Shown here: positions 59,049-64,000 of the stretch, piece by piece
How positions within the stretch are numbered: the first letter of the stretch is position 1
How the letters are laid out: each line of letters begins with the position of its first letter
Assembly: GCA_900313615.1 (NCBI GenBank)
Contig: OMRP01000009.1
Coordinates: 1-64,000, forward strand
Origin: an uncultured Prevotellaceae bacterium
GTDB lineage: Bacteria; Bacteroidota; Bacteroidia; Bacteroidales; Bacteroidaceae
DNA length: 64,000 nt
Direction of reading: 5' to 3'
The notes under the pieces: generated by a model
What the model was told of the DNA's origin: nothing
What the model saw: only the letters and a program-made list of their open reading frames with translations
Database searches by the model: none
Position numbers and translations under genes: made by a program

Positions 59049-61578
59049 AACAAATGTTCAAATAAAAAGCATTATTGGTAAGGATCTTATCAATGATGAT
59101 AATATTGCCATATTAGAACTGGTTAAGAATTCATTTGATGCAGATGCAAAAAGAGTAGATATTTCTTTTTGCAATCTTAAAAGCAATGATGATAAAAGAA
59201 TTGACACATTCTCAGAGAACACGTCAAGGCTATTTATACGTGATGATGGTGTAGGAATGGACTTAACTGATATTACTGATAAATGGCTCAATATCGCTTA
59301 TTCTGAGAAGAAGTCACGTACTCGACAGTTCAATAGAATGATGGCTGGTGCTAAAGGCGTTGGACGATTCTCTTGTGATAGGCTTGGACAATTTCTTCGT
59401 CTTTATGCTAAGAAAAACGGCAAGCAGTGCATAGTGCTAAATATTGATTGGAGAAAATTTGAAATAGATGATAAAACAAAAGAAATACAATCGGTAGATA
59501 TAAGCTACGAACTGATTGACGACAATTCTTTGGCACAAAAAGGGTTCTGTGGTTTTGAACATGGAGTTATTCTTGAAATTATTAAGCTTAGAAGTAATTG
59601 GGTATATCCTGATGGTTCAGGCTGGGATACTGATAAATTATCTGATTTAAAGAAATATCTAGAAAAACTGATTAATCCCAATCAAGCTTTTGAAAAGAAT
59701 GATTTTGGCATCTATCTTAATGCCGAAGAATTCTTGGTGGAGAATTCGCATAAAGCGCACAACGACCAATTTATTGGCAAGGTCGAAAACACTATTTTCC
59801 AGAAATTGGATTTTAAAACAACAAGTATTGAATGTAGATCTATTGAAGACGGAAAATTGATGCTTACAACTCTGAAGGATAAAGGAGAAACGATATATTG
59901 GATTAAAGAATTTTCAGAGTTCTACCCAATAATACGTGATTTCAAAATCACTCTCTATTTCCTTAATACCTATGCTAAGGCATTCTTCACGAAACAAACA
60001 GGTATGCGTTCTGTTTCGTATGGGTCGGTATTCCTTTTTCTAAATGGATTTAGAATACCGCCCTATGGTGAGGAGGGTGATGATTGGTTGAAATTAGATC
60101 AAAGAAGAGCACAAGGATATGCCCGCTTTATAAGTGCAAGAGATATCGTTGGCCAGATCGAGATATTAGACAACTATGAATCTTTTCAAATAGTTTCAAG
60201 TCGCGAAGGTCTGGTAAAAAATGAAAGCTATGATAAATTGACCGATAAAGGGAAAGGTCTATTCTATAAAGTATTAAGAAGATTAGAGAGATATGTTGTC
60301 GACGGGTTAAATTGGGATAGCATTCCTGAAGCAGATAAAAACAAAATAAATGAGATAGAAAAGAAAATCATTAGTGGAGAAGTGTCTGAAAGTGATTTGA
60401 AATATCAAGAAGACTCTGCCACCAAGAGAAGAAGGATTTATGAAAGTATTCATACTTTGATAAATGCTTCTCCTAAAAGAGTTGTGGAATTGTACATCAA
60501 TGAAGACCTGATAGAATCTAAAATAGCTGAAGAAAGGCAATTGGCGGAACAAGAGTTCTCAAATTTGTTGGCAGATTTTGAAAACAAGAAAATTTCTGGT
60601 GAATTTTTAGCTCAACTCCTTCAAAAAAAGGCAAAAGAAAGTGAGACTTTAGAAAAACAACTCATAGAGTACTCAAAATATACAACCAATGAAGCTACTG
60701 CGAAAGCTGTAGTGGAGATTCAAACATATAAGAATTTAGTTGAAAAGCAGGCAAATGTAATTAAATCTCTACAAAAACAACTTGAAAAGAAAAGTCAAGA
60801 AATTGATAATATAAAGAAAGATGCCGATACCAGAATAAATGAAGCAGAACAAAAACAAAAACAAGCAGAGAATGAACGAGACATTGTCTCACAAAAAAAT
60901 CGATATTTAGAATCCACTCGTATTATTTCAGCAGAAGAAGAATCTTTTATACATATAATAAACGTTTATTCTCAAGAAATAAATCCTGCCTTTTTAAAGA
61001 TTTCAGAAATAGTCACAGAAAACACTGTTCCTAATGAGTTAATCAAGGAAATAGGTGTCATCCGGACTTTCTTTGATAAAATACTAAATGCTGCAAGTCT
61101 CTTGACAAAAGCTGATATAAAGAAACTGGCAGAAAAAGAAATAATAAATCTATCTGAATATATAGGTGAGTACATACAAAAATGTTCGGAAGTCCTGTTT
61201 AGAGACATTCGTTTTAAAGTAATAAACCATGACAATGTTGAATACTACGGGGCATATAGTTTACTTGACGTTTCAGTATTATTAGATAATTTAATAAGCA
61301 ATGCGAAGAAGGAATCTGCAAAAGAAATACAGATAAATATTTTCCAAGAAAAAGGTAAATACATCATTGACTTTTCTGATTCTGGCAATGGCGTTTCAGA
61401 CCCGACATTGCTTGGTGACAAAATGTTTGAGTTAGGCGTGACAACACGTCATGGCGGTTCTGGAATAGGCTTGGCTTCTGTCAGGAAGATAGTTTCGGAT
61501 ATGAAGGGCCATGTTTCATTCTTGGGCAACAATATATATTTAAAAGGTGCAACATTTAGAATAGAGTTTGATATATGA
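59029..61578 (+). CDS. Dual-GHKL protein: MORC/HSP90-like N-terminal ATPase, coiled coil, histidine-kinase-like C-terminal ATPase
   Basis: 849 residues, AT-rich, no membrane segment. The N-terminal GHKL ATPase has ELVKNSFDADA (Glu30, Asn34), FIRDDGVGM (72-77) and GAKGVGRFSCDRLG (107-120), as in MORC, HSP90 and MutL proteins. A middle S5-like region includes VFLFLNGFRIPPYGEEGDDWL and QIVSSREGLVKN. A long coiled coil spans about 490-630. A helical part with His (EEESFIHIINVYSQEINPAF) follows. A second GHKL domain of kinase type closes the protein (LLDNLISNAKKES, FSDSGNGVSD, FELGVTTRHGGSGIGLASVRKIV). It overlaps the methyltransferase by 20 bases and the receiver gene by 4. Confidence 0.85.
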   Translation: MEKLHFKTNVQIKSIIGKDLINDDNIAILELVKNSFDADAKRVDISFCNLKSNDDKRIDTFSENTSRLFIRDDGVGMDLTDITDKWLNIAYSEKKSRTRQFNRMMAGAKGVGRFSCDRLGQFLRLYAKKNGKQCIVLNIDWRKFEIDDKTKEIQSVDISYELIDDNSLAQKGFCGFEHGVILEIIKLRSNWVYPDGSGWDTDKLSDLKKYLEKLINPNQAFEKNDFGIYLNAEEFLVENSHKAHNDQFIGKVENTIFQKLDFKTTSIECRSIEDGKLMLTTLKDKGETIYWIKEFSEFYPIIRDFKITLYFLNTYAKAFFTKQTGMRSVSYGSVFLFLNGFRIPPYGEEGDDWLKLDQRRAQGYARFISARDIVGQIEILDNYESFQIVSSREGLVKNESYDKLTDKGKGLFYKVLRRLERYVVDGLNWDSIPEADKNKINEIEKKIISGEVSESDLKYQEDSATKRRRIYESIHTLINASPKRVVELYINEDLIESKIAEERQLAEQEFSNLLADFENKKISGEFLAQLLQKKAKESETLEKQLIEYSKYTTNEATAKAVVEIQTYKNLVEKQANVIKSLQKQLEKKSQEIDNIKKDADTRINEAEQKQKQAENERDIVSQKNRYLESTRIISAEEESFIHIINVYSQEINPAFLKISEIVTENTVPNELIKEIGVIRTFFDKILNAASLLTKADIKKLAEKEIINLSEYIGEYIQKCSEVLFRDIRFKVINHDNVEYYGAYSLLDVSVLLDNLISNAKKESAKEIQINIFQEKGKYIIDFSDSGNGVSDPTLLGDKMFELGVTTRHGGSGIGLASVRKIVSDMKGHVSFLGNNIYLKGATFRIEFDI

Positions 61579-62306
61579 GAACATATTGCTTAGTCATAGA
61601 CGATGATAACCAGAAGAACTATTTTGAGAAAGATATCAAAGAAGTCCTTCGTAAAGACCAAATCGACTTAGTTCCTATCTATATCGAAACTAAAGATAGG
61701 ATTTATATGAAAAGTGACCATACTGGTTTTGACAAATCTTTAATAGAAAAAGATTGTATAAAAGCTATTAAAGAACACAATTGTTCTATAGTCGTATCCG
61801 ATTATCAGATAGCAACAGATAAAGATGGTTTTAATGGGCTTGACATTTTGAATAGCATCTCCGACGAATACCCGCAGTTGTACAAAGTTCTTTATTCTGG
61901 TGGCGATATTGAAAAGGCAATAAAAAAGATACATCGCTCTTTATCTGACAAGATACCTTCTGATAAAGGTAAACTAAGCGATGCGCAGATAATTGATGCC
62001 ATCAACCAGTTAAAGAAGATGTCATGTATTAACGAATTGATTAAAGGAAAGGGATATGCAGAATCGGTAATTAAGTATATGCGGTGTTCTCCACTTATTT
62101 TACAGCAAACCTTCCTATCCCAATTTAAGGATGATTATCCAGAGATGGTTTTCCAATCTTGCTATCCCCCATTTAAAGGGTGGAAACTGAAAGCTATTGC
62201 CGAAGAGATAGAAAAAAGGACGCTCAGGGGTGGTGATTTCCAACAAGCTCTTATCTCTCAAATCATAGCATACTTAATAGAAACGAACAAAGATAAGGAT
62301 GAGTAA
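61575..62306 (+). CDS. Receiver-domain-like protein, probable partner of the dual-GHKL protein
   Basis: 243 residues. The first about 120 residues follow the response-regulator pattern: acidic cluster CLVIDDDN (residues 5-12), putative phospho-acceptor Asp76 in SIVVSDYQIATDKDGFNGLDIL, and a Ser-containing YKVLYSGGD after it. An insert of about 25 residues separates strands one and two. The C-terminal about 120 residues are helical, without a DNA-binding motif, and not identified. The ATGA overlap with the kinase-like gene supports a signalling pair. The start of the next gene lies in its last codons. Confidence 0.7.
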   Translation: MRTYCLVIDDDNQKNYFEKDIKEVLRKDQIDLVPIYIETKDRIYMKSDHTGFDKSLIEKDCIKAIKEHNCSIVVSDYQIATDKDGFNGLDILNSISDEYPQLYKVLYSGGDIEKAIKKIHRSLSDKIPSDKGKLSDAQIIDAINQLKKMSCINELIKGKGYAESVIKYMRCSPLILQQTFLSQFKDDYPEMVFQSCYPPFKGWKLKAIAEEIEKRTLRGGDFQQALISQIIAYLIETNKDKDE

Positions 62307-62991
62307 GTTGATTTGTATATATCCGGAAGACAACACAACCGATTTCCTTTTGCCCATTTACGCTCAATTGGAAACAATGCCTGATTTCGCTGGATACCGT
62401 TTTGACACTAATGATTCATCAAAGACAAAGAATCTATTTGATGCACTATATCAATTAGAAGATGATGCCATTGTTTTTTTCTTAGGACACGGAGCCAGCA
62501 ATAAATTGTATGGCAGTGTTGGTGATGATGGCGAAAAGCATACATTGTTTGACAAAACAAACATTGAGTGCATTAAGAAAAAGAACGTTGTCGGTATAGC
62601 CTGCCGATCAAAAGAATTTGCCCATAATTTTATACTCAACCATATTGGATTTGGTGATATAACCAGTGACTATTCTGAGGTTCTGGCAGAACGCAATATT
62701 GGGGATCCTGATTATATGGAATGGGCTTCAGAAGAAGACATCTTTAACTTTCAAAATGAGTTTGTAGGAGCAATTACTGATGCCATTAAGCTATCAGAAT
62801 GTGGGACTTTGCTTTCTATTTATGGAATGATAAAGTTGTGCTTCAATAAAAGAATTGCTTCGTTATTAGTAGATAAGCAACTACCCAATTATAGGCATAT
62901 AGCAGATATGTTGTATGAAATAAATGATGAAATGTCATTAAACAGGTACTCCGTTGAGTTAGTGGGTAACTCTATTACACTTAATGGGTAA
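62299..62991 (+). CDS. Putative caspase-like (CHAT/C14-type) peptidase
   Basis: 230 residues, no signal peptide. A His/Cys pair lies in the order and context of caspase-fold peptidases: a hydrophobic strand ending in His-Gly (AIVFFLGHGASNKLYG, His64) and a second strand ending in Cys (NVVGIACRSKEFAHNF, Cys102), with a Ser-containing loop behind. The rest (EVLAERNIGDPDYMEWASEED...) is not recognised and no TPR or repeat domain is fused. Placed between receiver and HNH genes, it could be the effector or a transmitter of the signal. Family placement is by pattern only; it may be another alpha/beta enzyme. Confidence 0.5.
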   Translation: MSKLICIYPEDNTTDFLLPIYAQLETMPDFAGYRFDTNDSSKTKNLFDALYQLEDDAIVFFLGHGASNKLYGSVGDDGEKHTLFDKTNIECIKKKNVVGIACRSKEFAHNFILNHIGFGDITSDYSEVLAERNIGDPDYMEWASEEDIFNFQNEFVGAITDAIKLSECGTLLSIYGMIKLCFNKRIASLLVDKQLPNYRHIADMLYEINDEMSLNRYSVELVGNSITLNG

Positions 62992-63014
62992 CTCGGAAAA
63001 GTTAATGGGTAACT
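62963..63014 (+). repeat. Three-fold 21-22 bp repeat across the caspase-like/HNH junction
   Basis: TGGGTAACT occurs at 62963-62971, 62985-62993 and 63006-63014. The surrounding bases are also similar (GTTAGTGGG, CTTAATGGG, GTTAATGGG), giving units of 22 and 21 bases. The second and third units each contain an ATG in the HNH frame, and the first contains the equivalent GTG (62962, not in that frame). Confidence 0.8.
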
Positions 63015-63895
63015 TGAAATACATCATAAATAGTAATAAAAACGAGAAGCGAAATATGGACAGACAGGGCTTTATAGTTTTTAATACGCGATTATCACCT
63101 GAAAACTCTCGAAAGGCTACCAGTTACGCTCAGGCAATCAGAATACTGGACGAGGTGCTTGTGCATCAGAACGTGATTGACCTCCACGGACAGTCACTTT
63201 ATGATATTCCAAATGCAGCCACCATAGAGGAAGTGCTGCGTTTTGTGAATGAAGAGGTGAAAAAGATGAAAAACAACCAGCAAAATATCTTTGATTATGG
63301 TAGCTCTAGTCAAAGAAGCTATCCGCTGAAGAGTTTTTGTTCAGCAGCCCTGAAGAGTCTTAAGAAGTATGCTTTATATGAACAAGAAATAAAGGCCGCC
63401 GATATAATCGTTGCCCAAGAATCGAATCCAAGAACCATCTCCAAAAAACTCATTACCCATTTCGACCTTACAAAAGAAGGAGAAGATATTGTCGCTGTCA
63501 CAAAACGCAGGAAAGGCCAGGACTATTTTCGTCGTATGATACTCACCAATTACGGCTGCCGTTGTGCGCTGACGGGCATAGACATTCCGCAATTGCTCAT
63601 TGCCAGCCACATCATCCCCTGGGAAGACAAGAAACATAAGCAAGATCGCCTGAATCCCTGCAATGGCATCTGCCTCTCGGCACTTTATGACAAGGCTTTC
63701 GATGAAGGTATCATTTCTTTCTCGCCAATCGACTACACAGTCTGTTTCTCCTCTATCTTGCGAGAAAAAGAAACAAAGGAATATTACGACAAACACTTTG
63801 GTCTTATTGCTGGGAAAAAGTTAACTATGCCAACAGAATATTTGCCCAGTCGTGAGTTTCTGGAGTATCATTACGAATGTATTTTTCAAAGATAA
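62984..63895 (+). CDS. HNH restriction endonuclease
   Basis: 303 residues from 62984; ATG codons at 63005 and 63056 (MDRQGFIVFN) are alternatives, and the first two lie within the repeat. The HNH domain is in the last 120 residues: YFRRMILTNYGCRCALTGIDIPQLLIASHIIPW (zinc-type Cys and catalytic His), then LNPCNGICLSALYDKAFDEGIISF, as in PF13391-type restriction nucleases. The N-terminal about 170 residues would recognise DNA or bind the partner. As the last complete gene of the run with a C5 methyltransferase, it is the likely restriction half. Confidence 0.88.
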   Translation: MGNSEKLMGNLKYIINSNKNEKRNMDRQGFIVFNTRLSPENSRKATSYAQAIRILDEVLVHQNVIDLHGQSLYDIPNAATIEEVLRFVNEEVKKMKNNQQNIFDYGSSSQRSYPLKSFCSAALKSLKKYALYEQEIKAADIIVAQESNPRTISKKLITHFDLTKEGEDIVAVTKRRKGQDYFRRMILTNYGCRCALTGIDIPQLLIASHIIPWEDKKHKQDRLNPCNGICLSALYDKAFDEGIISFSPIDYTVCFSSILREKETKEYYDKHFGLIAGKKLTMPTEYLPSREFLEYHYECIFQR

Positions 63896-63903
63896 TTTTG
63901 GAT

Positions 63904-64000
63904 ATGGCCCAGAAGAAGTATAAAGAAGTTACATACATTCAAATGGATATCTCTTATTACGGGAAGTACTTTTCAAAAGTGAAGTACTATCCTGCAAAGG
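63904..64000 (+). CDS. Start of an unidentified gene (cut by window edge)
   Basis: An ATG eight bases past the HNH stop opens a frame through the window end (MAQKKYKEVTYIQMDISYYGKYFSKV...). The tight spacing makes it a further member of the island. 32 codons are too few to name a family. Confidence 0.5.
   Translation, partial: MAQKKYKEVTYIQMDISYYGKYFSKVKYYPAK

Noticed and set aside
59029-61578. MutL mismatch-repair protein
   Set aside because: The N-terminal GHKL motifs are shared with MutL, but there is no MutL C-terminal endonuclease domain; a kinase-type GHKL domain ends the protein.

Overview
The window reads as a chromosome segment of a Bacteroidales bacterium, most likely a gut or rumen Prevotella/Segatella relative. 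This rests on many promoters with the Bacteroidetes -7 box TAnnTTTG (several with a TTTG-like -33 box about 20 bases upstream), a DUF4290 gene, a type III glutamine synthetase, BspA-type leucine-rich repeats, secreted proteins with a C-terminal sorting-like tail, a hybrid two-component system and a xylan-degradation locus. No rRNA, tRNA, CRISPR array or insertion sequence was found by eye.

Layout. 1-860: the 5' part of an AbiEi-like (DUF6088) antitoxin gene on the minus strand, with an inverted-repeat operator in its promoter, then an empty AT-rich stretch. 862-2237: a decapitated BspA-like LRR fragment and a small LRR gene. 2240-13076: housekeeping genes: minus-strand yicC-gmk-nadD, and plus-strand tsaB, DUF4290, murA, rimM, dxr, rseP and glnN. 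13228-22428: secreted and metabolic genes: an Omp28-like protein, a Cys-repeat periplasmic protein, enolase, a long RluA-type pseudouridine synthase, a YARHG lipoprotein, D-lactate dehydrogenase and pyridoxal kinase. 22698-31445: GH3 glucosidase, a BIG2 lipoprotein, a CapA-like lipoprotein and a 1040-residue surface protein. 31641-42971: a xylan locus. The minus strand carries an SGNH esterase, GPH sugar symporter, four-helix-bundle protein, GH10 xylanase and GH43. Divergent from it are a hybrid sensor/AraC regulator and a GH35/DUF5597 enzyme. 42976-55532: DUF3160 and redoxin-like secreted proteins, two PepSY-like proteins, pnp, rmuC, a YjbR protein, a zinc-ribbon protein and an MBL hydrolase.

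55793-64000 is the most unusual part. It is AT-richer and built as one tight plus-strand run, most genes overlapping the next by 4-20 bases: XRE regulator, OLD-like AAA ATPase, Toprim/DUF3226-like protein, DNA cytosine-5 methyltransferase, a protein with two GHKL ATPase domains around a coiled coil, a receiver-domain protein, a small protein with a caspase-like His/Cys pair, and an HNH endonuclease. The start of a further gene is cut by the window edge. I read this as a composite anti-phage island. A split OLD/PARIS-like module is joined to a restriction-modification pair that carries its own sensor-kinase/receiver/caspase-like signalling chain. That architecture may be undescribed.

A second theme is intergenic sequence. 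Many gene borders carry degenerate tandem arrays with a 7-8 bp period, or GC-rich palindromic elements. In several places they run into coding sequence and form C-terminal tails or, in the xylanase, the signal-peptide core.
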